64,000 nt of DNA from Lytechinus variegatus (lineage: Eukaryota > Echinodermata > Echinoidea > Temnopleuroida > Toxopneustidae): contig NC_054741.1 of NCBI RefSeq assembly GCF_018143015.1, positions 65,136,697 to 65,200,696 on the forward strand. Direction: 5' to 3'. Below, in pieces: positions 23,001-33,110 of this stretch. The notes below the pieces were generated by a model that ran no database searches, was not told the DNA's origin, and worked only from the letters and a program-made list of their open reading frames with translations. The stretch's first letter is position 1. Each line of letters begins with the position of its first letter. Position numbers and translations under genes: made by a program.

Positions 23001-24099
23001 GGTGATCACAATAATCTTGGTCTTGCTGTGGTAAGATATGTCTAATGGAGAGCATTGTATGAAAGGACTTGTAAGATGTTTTATCTGGTGACATGACATG
23101 CTTCTGGGACAATCTCTCCAGGCTTAATTAATGAATTAATTAAGATGTGGGTTATGGTTAGGGTTGCAATAGGGTTTTATGTTAGGTTTCGGCTAGGGTA
23201 TTGTCTTAAACCCAGGAGTGAGGCTGGTCATGCAATTAATGTGTGGAATTTAGAGTGGAGCAGTTGTCGCCAGAGCAAATGTCATGGAACTGCTTAATCC
23301 GACAAAGTATGCTTTATTTGTCAGATACCATAGGAACTGTGCCTCGGCCAGTCACAACCAAGGAAAGTTGTCAGATAACGAGCGTTGATGTATTGCGCCC
23401 TAGAACACTCGCATTTGGCAGGATTATATTTAAGAGTTGAATTTTGCCTGAAGTTATAATATTCTAATTGTGAAATAAAAATGATATGATTGTAAATTAC
23501 CCTTTAATATACATATCGTCGCACGCACCACGAACGTCCTCTCTGGAATAGATAAAGTGCGCTATCGCGCCTCGTGATTTCTCCACGAACCGTCCGCTCT
23601 GTTACGATGCCCACTGTAGCGTAAATAATTCACTTCAAGAAAATATTGAGATACGGGACGGTACTTTGGGACCTGAACTATCAAACGAAGACACCGGAAA
23701 ATAATTTGCTCTCCTTGTAGGTGCACTTATTGCTGGTTGTAAAAAAGATTTTCTTTAAATGCGCTTTTTGCAAAACTAACTTTCGCATTGAAGTGCGCAG
23801 AGAGGACGGTTCGTGATGCATGCAACGATATGTGTGTGTGATTCTTATGCAGTTTGGGAAGCACTCTGAACTATCAGATTAAAGATATGCTTGTGACTTG
23901 TCATTATTTTTCTTGTGGGGTAACTAACATATGGTGAATTAAAACATAAATGTTTGACAATTTTACTTGTCCAACCCTGTTTCATCTGATTAACGTTTTA
24001 CTTCCTTTCTATTTTCTTGCGCTCTCTCAGGCTCGTCAAGATCCAATGCACCCTGGCATGCCTGCAACACACGAGGGCAGCGGACCAGGCAGGCCGTGA
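14033..24099 (+). CDS. MED19: Mediator of RNA polymerase II transcription subunit 19
   Basis: There are six coding exons: 14033-14207, 19209-19328, 21340-21470, 21904-22013, 22610-22722 and 24031-24099, all with GT-AG borders and compatible phases. The product is about 238 residues, against 244 in human. The N-terminus is rich in Ser/Pro. The conserved core reads HYGLEHSYNKFSTKKLKEQL, then FLPLLPGNID, the DNSSLQSVIEKPPI motif and GFKLHPGSIPDQYKLLH. The C-terminus is the family's Lys/His-rich basic tail (KKHKHKKHKRDH, then KKKRDKKKKKKK). MED19 is a head-module subunit of the nuclear Mediator complex and links activators such as REST to polymerase II. Exon 4 contains one extra base near 21930 (CTACACCAC where CTACACAC is expected), which shifts the frame to an early stop. 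Exons 5 and 6 only fit after removing it, so I suspect an assembly error or allele. Intron 1 is 5 kb and full of repeats. Confidence 0.93.
14525..16990. mobile_element. Palindromic MITE with its left arm amplified in tandem (four direct plus one inverted ~489-bp units)
   Basis: Units starting at about 14525, 15025, 15514 and 16002 are direct copies; starts 2 to 4 are 489 and 488 bases apart. A fifth copy, 16500-16990, is inverted. Each unit starts CACTCATTCAATGAACAAGG, followed by a self-complementary GGTTATAATATAACC. Units 1-3 are nearly identical. The second half of unit 4 is more diverged and shares variants with the inverted unit 5 (GTGAATACAAAAATTATTCC). I infer that units 4 and 5 are the original two arms and that unequal exchange later multiplied the left arm. 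No transposase is present. Confidence 0.8.
17577..17867 (-). CDS. Unexplained 96-codon open frame antisense in MED19 intron 1
   Basis: The frame begins MNGGSQYHDNANKMIQLYVI and runs through VCLQPVEHSFNEQGYG and SEELGLGLMAVYPIAGNLYF. Its composition looks like a normal globular protein rather than repeat noise. I do not recognise it. Across 17733-17756 it contains a 24-base near-exact match (23 of 24) to the terminus of the palindromic element at 14525-16990. It could be an exon of a transposon gene, a captured gene fragment or chance. Confidence 0.25.
   Translation of the reverse strand: MNGGSQYHDNANKMIQLYVISIFKDGFPLEIQVCLQPVEHSFNEQGYGRSFKASEELGLGLMAVYPIAGNLYFSDLKMTTGGNTIKKNYQLLFQIF
17920..18072. 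mobile_element. Partial copy of the palindromic element
   Basis: The stretch starts CACTCATTCAATGAACAAGG and continues through the same sequence as the array units (GGCAAAATAAGGGTGGCAAT, TTTGGGGCAAATGCTTGATT) until about 18072, where it diverges. Confidence 0.65.
18080..19100. repeat. Dispersed repeats in MED19 intron 1
   Basis: 18090-18420 is a repeat-like stretch containing the inverted pair TTTGGTATCACTTGAAAG / CTTTCAAATGATACCAAG. 18568-18600 is a GTCC/GTCT-rich head similar to 19505-19550. Neither encodes protein. Confidence 0.4.
19505..20290. repeat. Tandem repeat array, ~157-bp unit
   Basis: The phrase TATGACACCTAACTCCGCAA and its variants recur at 19681, 19838, 19994 and 20151 (steps of 157, 156 and 157), with a shorter first copy at 19557 and a decayed last copy to about 20290. 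The array is headed by GTCCGTCCGTCTGTC repeats. It lies in MED19 intron 2. Confidence 0.75.
20548..21037. mobile_element. MITE, TTAAAGGGGAAGTTCACC family
   Basis: Perfect terminal inverted repeats of 21 bases (TTAAAGGGGAAGTTCACCCT and one more) bound 490 bp. The TTAA at each end could be the target-site duplication used by piggyBac-type elements, or simply part of the repeat. It is noncoding and lies in MED19 intron 2. Confidence 0.75.
23513..23831. mobile_element. MITE with ATATCGTCGCACGCACCACG ends
   Basis: The left arm 23513-23548 matches the right arm ending at 23831 in inverted orientation (ATATCGTTGCATGCATCACG when reversed). The phrase CGAACCGTCC recurs inside. It is about 319 bp, noncoding, and lies in MED19 intron 5. 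Confidence 0.65.
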
Positions 24100-24955
24100 C
24101 AACTTCATGGTATGTCATTGATTGGATGCAACATATCAATGACTTGATATGATGTGCATGTAATATATAACAGTGGACTAATATGTTAAGACATGGCTTT
24201 ATGGCACTGCCTGATTCCATGATACATGCTCTGATGATATTGCCACGATTGGAAGTCTACACGTTAACATGTTCAAAGGATTTGATTTGATTTTACAAAG
24301 AGTCTAGCCTGAGTTGTCTTGGGCATAGTGTTCAGTTCAACACAAAACCTTAATCCAAATCTAACCATAATCGTAATCATCACATTATCCTTGAACAAAG
24401 ATCCTATCACAGCCTTATGGGTAACCCTACGACTTCTGGATAATAAGGCTGGATCAGTTGTTGATGGAGCAATATCTGGGTGATTGTATACGTCATGCTG
24501 TCCCTGATAGAACAAAGAACAGGTTTTACCCCCTTATCTACCTCATCTTCGTTCTGGTCTGTTGCCACAGTCAGTGAGCACGCATGAATTATTTGCTTGA
24601 TGACGGCAGAGAGCAACCAAATCATTAGAACACACCAGTATTGAGTGTTTAAAGTGTTTCCCATCAGTATGAATGAGGTATTGTCTGTATGAAATCATTA
24701 CCTTCATTTATCGTTACCCTTTTGATTCAATGCAGTTTGTTGCATCTGTTATGCAACTTTTATTAATACAGGAGGTATTCATGGGGCTCCATCGCTCCTC
24801 AACCCTCGTGTACAGATTTGCTGACAAGGGAAGACTTTCAATAAAATGTATGTGTGACTAGAAAGTGTTCTCAGAATCATAGTTAGATTGCGTTTTAAAG
24901 AACATGGGCATGTTGTTACCCATACAAATATCGGTCTTAACTCTATGTGAAGCAC
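24100..24955. other. Probable MED19 3' UTR and flank
   Basis: No further coding sequence follows the MED19 stop. AATAAA at about 24839 is a possible poly(A) signal. The true 3' end cannot be fixed from sequence. Confidence 0.3.
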
Positions 24956-24957
24956 CA

Positions 24958-25227
24958 TCTTAGGACCCATCTTACAAAGAGTTACAATTGATCCAATCAA
25001 TCGTAACTAAGGAAATCCATCAATGTCATAATTTTTTATACAGAAAATTGCAAAATGGCCCTTGTAAACAAAGGAGAACACACCAAATTGTTAAGAAATC
25101 AATGAATTTATAGTAATACATTCATATCTAGAAAAGTTTTTGATCAAATATGCATTTTTTATGTTGACTTTGCTGGCTTTCCATAGTTGCGATTGATCCG
25201 TTCAATCGTAACTCATTGTAGGAGTGG
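24958..25227. mobile_element. MITE, AATCAATCGTAACT family
   Basis: Left AAAGAGTTACAATTGATCC...AATCGTAACT is answered on the right by AGTTGCGATTGATCC...AATCGTAACTCATTG in inverted orientation. It is about 270 bp and noncoding. Confidence 0.55.
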
Positions 25228-25504
25228 CCCCAGGTCTTTGCTGAGACATCTTAAAACACAAACTGGATGTGCTCTCTAGTAATACCTGCAGTGGGGAGTT
25301 ACCTCTACTTATCAATTGTAATCGTAAATCTATGGTAAGCCGTTTTGATAGATTTACAATTGATTCTAAATTTGTATTTCTGCGCCAGTAACAAGGTCCT
25401 TGTGAGACAGATTTTATCATCGTATATTGGCGAATGAGGTCATGAAGGTGGAGAAATAAATGTACATGTATTCTTTAACTTAGCTCCTCTTGGATTAAAG
25501 ACCG

Positions 25505-25705
25505 TAGGGTGTTTCACAAACAAATTAAGTGTGACCTAGAGTCGTGCTTTAACACCAACATGCACATGTAACATGTAATCTGATTAATGGATACCTGGTA
25601 GTGTGTGTCCCTTGCGCATGATCTGACCAATGGAGTGATGCGTTATATTCTTCATGCAACTGAAATTTAAGCGCAACTCTAAGTCACTGTTATTTCAGAG
25701 TGGTG
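25505..25705. mobile_element. MITE, GGTGTTTCACA family (copy 1)
   Basis: It begins AGGGTGTTTCACAAACAAAT. It shares the internal phrase GCATGATCTGACCAATG and the right-arm phrase GACTCTAAGTCA-like ACTCTAAGTCACT with the element at 26750-26963. The right end is decayed. Confidence 0.45.
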
Positions 25706-26749
25706 AATTTCTAAATTTATGATAAAGTTGCTATTTGCTGCTAAAGCGCCTACATGTAGATATCTTTTTATAACACAGCTGCAGCGTACCGGTATTTGTA
25801 AACTTACAATATTATGTGAAGCAGATAATTGAATGGCGGTTTGCATAAATTTCATTTGTTCTGTTTAATTATTAGGTCTGTAATTAATGCAATTTGTTTT
25901 CACCACGTACATGTAGTGTTCGAAATAAGAAATGAAATGTGAAGTAGGTAAATTTATTTATTTGTGGATGGAGCTTTTTTGAGATGAAACAGTCGATTCA
26001 CAATATTGAAAAAGAGAGGACAAGTGAAGTAACCAATTTTAATCCTGATCAAAGTAAGAAAGACGCTTATGTTCTCAAGAATGTATACTCTTGCTTTTCA
26101 ACTTTAAATCAATTCATGTGACGTAATGCTAAAATTAAGGAGTTCCAATACAATTGCCAACATGTATTGTAAGGAAAGTTATATGTCTGTTCTTGGGATT
26201 TTGAAAGTGTATGATCACATCAAATCCTTTTCAATTTTTTTCTTGAAAGAAGAGCATGCATGGCATTTGTTTGTTTAAATTTGTTTTAATTTGCTCCAAG
26301 GGGTCTAAACCTTTCCCTCGAATGTCTCATTTTGAAAGAAAACTAAAAGTAGACAGAAAGTGGGTATTTAATTACTGGTTTAATGTTGTTAAGGCATGTC
26401 ATTTACATACCAACTTTAAATGGCCCCATTATTGTCCATGAACAGCTTTGAGTAGATACTTAATGACTGATGATGAGTGATTGATTGTTATTAATCTCAT
26501 CTATGGAGCCAGTAGCACCATAATTGATAAAGTCTGTGATTCATATTTCTAGTCACACAATGCAGGTATGACATATTCCAACCAGTGCTAGAAACGTCAG
26601 TTTTCCATGATAAAGATTTATTAGAACCAACTGCAATCCTTTTTCTAAAAAAGAAGTGAAGGATGATTTTACTTTTGTATGTACATTATATTGTCTGTAA
26701 AACACAACTTTTTTGTATGTAACAAGGTCTAAATGTGAATGGACACAAC

Positions 26750-26963
26750 AGGGGGTGTTTCACATAGTATGATTTAAATCGCATTTAAATGCTGACACGT
26801 ATTTGAAAATTACAACGCGCAATCTTATTGATCATTAAGCAGTAGTGCATGTCTTCTTTGCATGATCTGACCAATGCGGTTATGCCTTTTATAGCACACA
26901 CAACTAGGCATTTAAGTGTGACTCTAAGTCATACTTAAATCTTTGTGGAACACCCCCCAGGTT
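26750..26963. mobile_element. MITE, GGTGTTTCACA family (copy 2)
   Basis: The left end GGGGGTGTTTCACATAGTAT is answered in inverted orientation by TTTGTGGAACACCCCCC. The inner arms TTAAATCGCATTTAAATG and GGCATTTAAGTGTGACTC also pair loosely. It is noncoding. Confidence 0.6.
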
Positions 26964-27484
26964 TGGTAGAGTTATTATTTCTTGTATGTACAGATGTATG
27001 TATAGATGCATGTTTTATCAATGATATGTAGATCTATCATTCTTATGAATTGAAATGTATGAAAATAAATGAAATTTTGCAATGACATTCATGCAGAGTT
27101 ATGAAGCTATTCTTGCTTATTTTCAAGACAAATCATATAGACTGTCAAATACGAATATTTTCAAATCCCAAACTTTGTCCAAGTAGAACTGTATGGGTAC
27201 GGAATCTGTTTAATTTAGTAATCAAATTTTGTCGTAAAAATATTTCTATAGAGCAGGAAGAAATGACCAAATTTTACATTACAATTTTCCTGTCATATCC
27301 CACTTTGGTCAGTGAGCTGTTTTAGTGTTGGACTTCACGTATGTATGGAAAATTTTGTGTATTACATGAATCATAGTATTTCTAGCATACTGCACAAAAT
27401 ATTCCATACATAGTATGTATTACATACCATGCTGAGAAAAATAGTAAACTAGTTGAAACTCAAAGAAAATCCATATTTCTCATT

Positions 27485-27779
27485 GGCCTGTATTCTGAAC
27501 TCAGGTTTAAATTAAACCCTGGTTTAAAGTTGTGGTTCAACTATGGAGAGCCAATTGAGGCCCGAATCCATAACAGTACGTACACATCCAATTTATTAAC
27601 TCATTTGACACTCGAATTGTTCATAATTGTATGGGAATGATAACTGAAGTATTTTGAGGCATTTTTCCTCATGAAAGCAAAAGGAATCAAACAGATTTTT
27701 AAAAACTTTGGCTCTCCATAATTTTAGCACAGAGTCAAACAGTGGTCTAACTTAAACCCGATTTCAGAATAAGGACCTT
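27485..27779. mobile_element. MITE, TTCTGAACTCAGGTTTAA family
   Basis: Left GTATTCTGAACTCAGGTTTAA and right TTAAACCCGATTTCAGAATA are inverted repeats. GGCTCTCCATA recurs inverted as TATGGAGAGCC inside. It is about 295 bp and noncoding. Confidence 0.55.
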
Positions 27780-27974
27780 TGTATTTTATGTCTATGATAC
27801 GCTTAAAGAATTTTCATCTTTTAATGCCTAGACCAGATTGAAAAGCTCTGTTCTGACTTATATGGGTGGTACATGTAAGAAGGAGCAATAAAAGGAGAAA
27901 TTCAAAGAGACAAGAGAGAGATAGAAAGAAAGAAAAAAAAGAAAGAAAAAGAGGAGATGAAAAGGAGAAAGAGC

Positions 27975-28620
27975 ATGAAAAGAAGAGGGGTGAAGGTGTC
28001 ACATTCAGTCATTAAGGTTTTAAATCTGGTACGAGGGTGGCTTGATTCGCCTCCCACTCACAGAGATTACCCTCGTCCCTTCCTTCCACTGTCTTCAGTG
28101 CATCCCTCTCCCTCAACCCAACCTTCCTACTCTCATCCAGCATGTGCTTTGTCCATGTCTTCTTCAGTCACCCCTTTCCCAGACCAGCCACCTCAAACTC
28201 GAGTGCCCTTACCCTCCTCAACATTATGCACATACCAACGTACTTCGTTGGCCTTCGCCATCCAATCCACCGTCTCTTCCACACCCAACATCTACATCAA
28301 AACCTCAGTTTTCTTCCTATCCATCAGCTTCACACCACATATCGCTCTTGCCATAGCTTTCTCAGTCCCATAGAGTTAAATACATGCTAAACTATGCTCA
28401 GTCCTCAATATCCCTATCTCGTTTTCACTCAAACACCACATTTCGCTCTTATACAATATCCCATAAACTAATCCTTTCATCTTCAGAAGAAAGCTTGTCC
28501 CAAAACGTTCTCTGCATTCCCAAAACTTCATCCATCCTAATCTTATTCACTCTTCGTTGTCACAGCTGTCTTGCACCCTCCACCCACATTCACCTTGCAA
28601 GGGTGTAGGCTTTTGCTTTC
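27975..28620 (-). mobile_element. 3' fragment of a LINE (non-LTR retrotransposon)
   Basis: Read on the minus strand in shifting frames, the stretch gives the C-terminal landmarks of many non-LTR reverse transcriptases: MARAICGVKLMDRKKTEV, WMAKANEVRWY, then an ALEFEVAG-like phrase and KKTWTKHMLDESRKVG. Several frameshifts separate them, so it is a dead copy. I cannot name the clade with certainty. Confidence 0.6.
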
Positions 28621-28640
28621 AACAGCTGATTTTCCAAAAT

Positions 28641-29207
28641 TTAAAGGAAAATGAAACCTTTGGAACAAGATAGCTTGCGTGCAAACCGAAAAATCAAAGA
28701 AACAGATCAAAGAAAGTTTGAGGAAAAATTGAATGAATAATAAGAAAGTTATGAGCATTTAAAGTTTAGATCATTATTGTAATGTACATCCTCCCATTGG
28801 CAATGCGACAAAGATGTGTGATATCACATGTGAACAACTTTCCCATTGCTTTTATATATATTTCACTTAAAATGCCTCTTTTATCACATCTATAAGTAGA
28901 TCATTAATTATCTGTATAGGAGGGTTTGTAATACAGATTTTCAAAGAATATATTATGGATAGTTTGTATCATCATAAAAAAAGAGCAAAAAGGATACACT
29001 TTGGGGGTATTTTATAGTCCATTAAAGGGAAAGTTGTTCACATGTGACATCATACATATCTGTCGCATTGCTAATGGGAGAATCTCCATAGCATTAGTGA
29101 TCACAATATTCAAATACTCATAGCTTTCTCATCATTTGTCTGATTTTATTCTTTGATTTTTTTTCCCACACAAGCCCACTTGTTCCAAGGGTTTCATTCC
29201 CCTTTAA
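28641..29207. mobile_element. MITE, TTAAAGGAAAATGAAACC family
   Basis: Left TTAAAGGAAAATGAAACCTT and right AAGGGTTTCATTCCCCTTTAA are inverted. The arms keep matching inward for about 230 bases; for example, CACATGTGAACAACTTTCCC is answered by GGGAAAGTTGTTCACATGTG. It is 567 bp, noncoding and foldback-like. Confidence 0.75.
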
Positions 29208-29416
29208 TTCCACCTCCCCAAGATGTGCACCCCCCATACCACTTTAGTGCCACCTCCCCATGCTCAAACCAGCCTACTACCAGCCCTTGCCCTGTCCCCC
29301 GAGTATGAAAACTTTCACCATTTCCACCTTGTGTCCCTCAACTTTCAACATGTTCTCCTTCTGTCCTAGTCTATTCTCACATTTTCCACAAACAAAAACC
29401 CATGCCAGCCTCAGGG

Positions 29417-29634
29417 TAAAGGCATGGTCCCAACAGCCAAGCGTTGTTGGAGCGGCCGTGGAGCGGTAGGGAAAGAGGGTCGAATTTCGCTCTCAAAATT
29501 GGGGAAAAAATCGAAAACAAATATTGAAAACAAAAAACAACAATCGAAATTGAAAATGGTAGCGAGCGGTGATGATTTTTCTCTCCGCTCCACGACCGCT
29601 CCAACAACGCTTGGCCGATGTGACCATACCTTTA
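29417..29634. mobile_element. MITE, GTTGTTGGAGCGG family
   Basis: Left TAAAGGCATGGTC and CCAAGCGTTGTTGGAGCGGC are answered inverted on the right by CCGCTCCAACAACGCTTGG and GACCATACCTTTA. It is 218 bp. The open frames called here on both strands are by-products of the palindrome. Confidence 0.75.
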
Positions 29635-30298
29635 CTTTCTTTATCTTTGTGCAACTCCCACGTTTTCCACACAGCACCAATTTTACCTTGCCCCTCTTTC
29701 CACACTTGCCACATATGAAATCTATTTCTATAAATCTACAAAATAAACATATTTTATGCTTTACTATGCAGCACATTGGGTCAATCAATCTACATGAGTT
29801 TTTATAAGCTCATTGATCGTAGCTTGTACATGTATATACTGTACTGCAAAATAACATCCAATTATTGAGACAAAACTACATTTTCAAAAGTTAATTCTTC
29901 TTAGGTTTTATTTATTATCAGTCTCATAATCTTAAATACATTCTCTAGTACGGTGGAATTTGCCTTACTTAACTGCACTTCATGATGGAGAATAAAGCAC
30001 ATTAAAATTTGTCAATTTATTTTTTGCATGAGGTCAATATTTACAGATAAACCCGTATAATTAAGGACAAATCTTATTCTGCCAAAATGATATGCACACT
30101 CTGAATGTACATTGTACAGTATTCATACAAAACCTGCATTTCTGTATATGACTAAAGGAACAGCACATCTGGCAAGTTGAATAATAATGAATAACAGGTG
30201 TTCTGAATTACACACAACTTTATCCATGACACTATCTTATACTAAATCACATTTTCAATAATATAAAATCCAATCTTATTATATTTTTCTTGTTAATA
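29635..30298. other. Noncoding stretch
   Basis: I see no exon or clear repeat. It is AT-rich, with a TACATGTATATAC motif at about 29826. Confidence 0.3.
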
Positions 30299-30540
30299 AA
30301 AACAATAACAATAACTTGATTTATAAAGCGCCGCTATTACCACGGCCTAAGCTGCGCTTCCCATATAGGTGCTTAACCATTCAAGGAAATTTCTTCCTAC
30401 CAGGTACCCATTCACCTCACCTGGGTTGAGTGTAGCACAATGTGGGTAAATTTCTTGCAGATAAAAAACATGCCATAGCTGGGATTGAACCCACGTCCCT
30501 CAGATAGAAAAACGAGTCATAACCACCAGACCACAATGCT
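30299..30540 (-). mobile_element. tRNA-derived SINE, copy 1
   Basis: On the minus strand the element starts AGCATTGTGGTCTGGTGG (A-box region) and carries GGGTTCAATCC (B box, complement of 30480-30490). It then has the body phrase CACATTGTGCTACACTCAAC and CAGGTGAGGTGAATGGGTAC, and ends in a TTGTTATTGTT tail. It is closely related to the copy at 30861-31167. Confidence 0.7.
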
Positions 30541-30860
30541 TCCACTAACAAGCATCTGAATGCAAAATTTTGTAATTTGTCAAGATTTCAAGATAATTAT
30601 TGAAAGTTTGCTCCAATTATATTAAAATCTGAAATATTTGCACAAGAACTTCACTTGTCATGCATGAAGTCATGCATAACTCAGGGTACAAACAGCCTAT
30701 AAAAACAGCCCCAGGTTCATGCACTTAAAACAGATATTAATGATTTATTTATAAAAATCTATAATGGTACAAAATACAGTTTGGCATACATTCATAATAT
30801 CAATATATATAACATTAAATGAACAGTCTTTCCTGTATTCTGTTTCACAAAGAGTTGTTA

Positions 30861-31167
30861 TAACAATAATAATAATAATAAACAGTTCTTGTATAGCTCA
30901 TATCACAATTATGGATGTCTCTATGCGCTTCCAAAGGACTTGGATATTATTACCCCAGCTGTAGCTTGGCAGCCGTAATTACTAAGATTACAGCGCACAC
31001 GCATTTCAAGGAATAAATTCCTGCCAGGTACCCATTCACCTCACCTGGGTTGAGTGCAGCACAATGTGGATAAATTTCTTGCCGAAGGAAACTACGCCAT
31101 GGCTGGGATTCGAACCCACGACCCTCTGTTTCAAAGTCCGGAGACTAATCCACTGGGCCACAACGCT
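30861..31167 (-). mobile_element. tRNA-derived SINE, copy 2
   Basis: On the minus strand the element starts AGCGTTGTGGCCCAGTGGAT and carries the B box GGTTCGAATCC (31106-31116). It shares the body with copy 1 and ends in a TTATTATTATTATTATT tail at 30861-30883. The promoter boxes are intact but it is no tRNA gene, because the acceptor stem cannot form. Confidence 0.75.
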
Positions 31168-31169
31168 CC

Positions 31170-33110
31170 ACATAATAATGTACAATTTCAGTAACAAGTT
31201 TGCCGTAATATAGATCAATTTATTAGAATGATTTCAGTAGCTTTAGATTGTTGTTGCAAATTTGTAATTGTAACAAGTTTTATGAAACAGGCCCCGGGAC
31301 TATGCACAATTTTTAAAAATATGTAAAACCTTGGTGGCCATTTCATTTGTCAGTCCATCAAATAGGCCCCGCTATTTTAAATTCCCGCAGGCTAACCTTT
31401 TCAAATAAAGAATCTCTAGTTCACATGAATTTGTGAAAAAGAAATATAATAATGCTTTGAATGTTTACATATAAACCACTTATCAGCGATCCGTATAATC
31501 AGATCCCTCCATATACAAATCAATCAATTCCATACATATCATGGTAATTCCACATAAATGTTTTCCAGTGATATTTCCATCACTACCACATCCCCTATGA
31601 AGTAAGCATATGCATTATTAGACACATACAGTACATGGAAATTATAAAGGTGATAAGTTCGGTTGTAAACTTTTGTTTGATAATATGACAATGAATGTCT
31701 TAAGTACTCTGCAAAGAAGGTACGGACACCCTAGTTGCATTAACATTATCATCAATATCTGAATACAATGTAAACTGTCAACAATCCTTTTCTAGTTCAC
31801 ATTCAAACAAACACACACAGAAATGACAGAATCAAACAAATGTAAAATACACACAATATTCAAATTATTTAATTCCTATCAAGGGTAACCAACAGTTAAT
31901 TATCTTGTACTTTTCATTATCATTTATTAACATCACTATATGCAGTTTTTCCTCTAAGAAAAAAAAGAATAGCAGTTTCTTGATTCAACATTTCTGATCA
32001 TTATTTTAATATGCAATAAATCAGGGAAACACATTTGGTATTACAGAAACTTACTGAATATTCTTTAAAACCCATTCACAACTGAATTCCTACTGAATGT
32101 GTACGGGGACTATTGTACACCAGTAGGAAACAATTCGATATTTCAGCTTTGAGTATCAAACTACATGCACATATTTTACCTGGGAAATGTTGAGCCAAAT
32201 TCATGCATGAATACAAAATGTATTTTAAATAGCATTTAAGTCAGCATAATCTTGATGAAAAAATGTTTAGTATAAAAAATAAGTAAATGCTACAACAGTA
32301 AGAAATTGTATGAAGTGCTTGTACATATAAGATACAAGAAAAATGAAAAATAAGTAGGAAAAAATAACATCTAAATGAGCATTCTCTTTGCAAGTACAAT
32401 GAAATCTAATCTCCATTGAAAGTTATGGCTTTCAATGTATTTTGCTTTACTCATTGACTCATGGGTTGTATTCTAAAAAATCAACTTGAGTTTAAATCCA
32501 AACTAAGCAAGAATTTCAGACTGTACTTTTATAGAATGCTAGATTTCAGAAGCCGTTTTCAATGCAGTGTGATGTTTCAAATTTAGGAGCAGTTTAAATA
32601 AAGCTTATCAACACATTGGCCATTCAATGAATACCAAATACAACTATTTCTGCTTTCAGCTTTGAAAATAAGCACATGTACAATGTCAAAAACTGCACAT
32701 TTTCCATCAAATTTTGATGAAATTCTTGGTACTATTCGAAACGGATTCTTCTCTATTTAGTTCAAATCAACTTAATGACTCTGCCTTTAAGGTAGTTCGA
32801 TTCACAATCAGCAAAGGCAGCAACACAAATCTTCATGAATGATTGTAAGACTGATTGTCATGACTGAAGTACAATTAATTACTAACCTTTGTGTTATGGG
32901 CCCCAGATGTGTCTTCATCCCCAAACAAGGACAAACTATTGAATGTATGTTGAATTTAATTGCTTCATATTCATCATTTAAAAAAAAACACAATGTGGCT
33001 TTGCATTTACAGTACAGTAACTCACATTGTTAGATCCAACCCAACTGGGATAGAGCTTTTAAAATATCTATATCCTCCTGAAAGACTAGTTGGCCTGGCA
33101 AGGACGATAG
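31170..33110 (-). other. Probable PGAM5 3' UTR and intergenic flank
   Basis: I see no coding exon on either strand. Because the PGAM5 stop is at 33113-33111 on the minus strand, this stretch is its downstream side. Echinoderm 3' UTRs are often long, so much of it may be transcribed. Confidence 0.3.

Noticed and set aside
27957-28390. Three overlapping plus-strand frames of 80-138 codons
   Set aside because: They are shadows of a minus-strand LINE reverse-transcriptase tail.
29377-29807. Overlapping frames of 73-127 codons on both strands
   Set aside because: They come from a palindromic MITE; no splice signals or recognisable protein.
31036-31167. tRNA gene on the minus strand
   Set aside because: A and B boxes are good, but the element continues as a SINE body with a TTA tail and the acceptor stem does not form.
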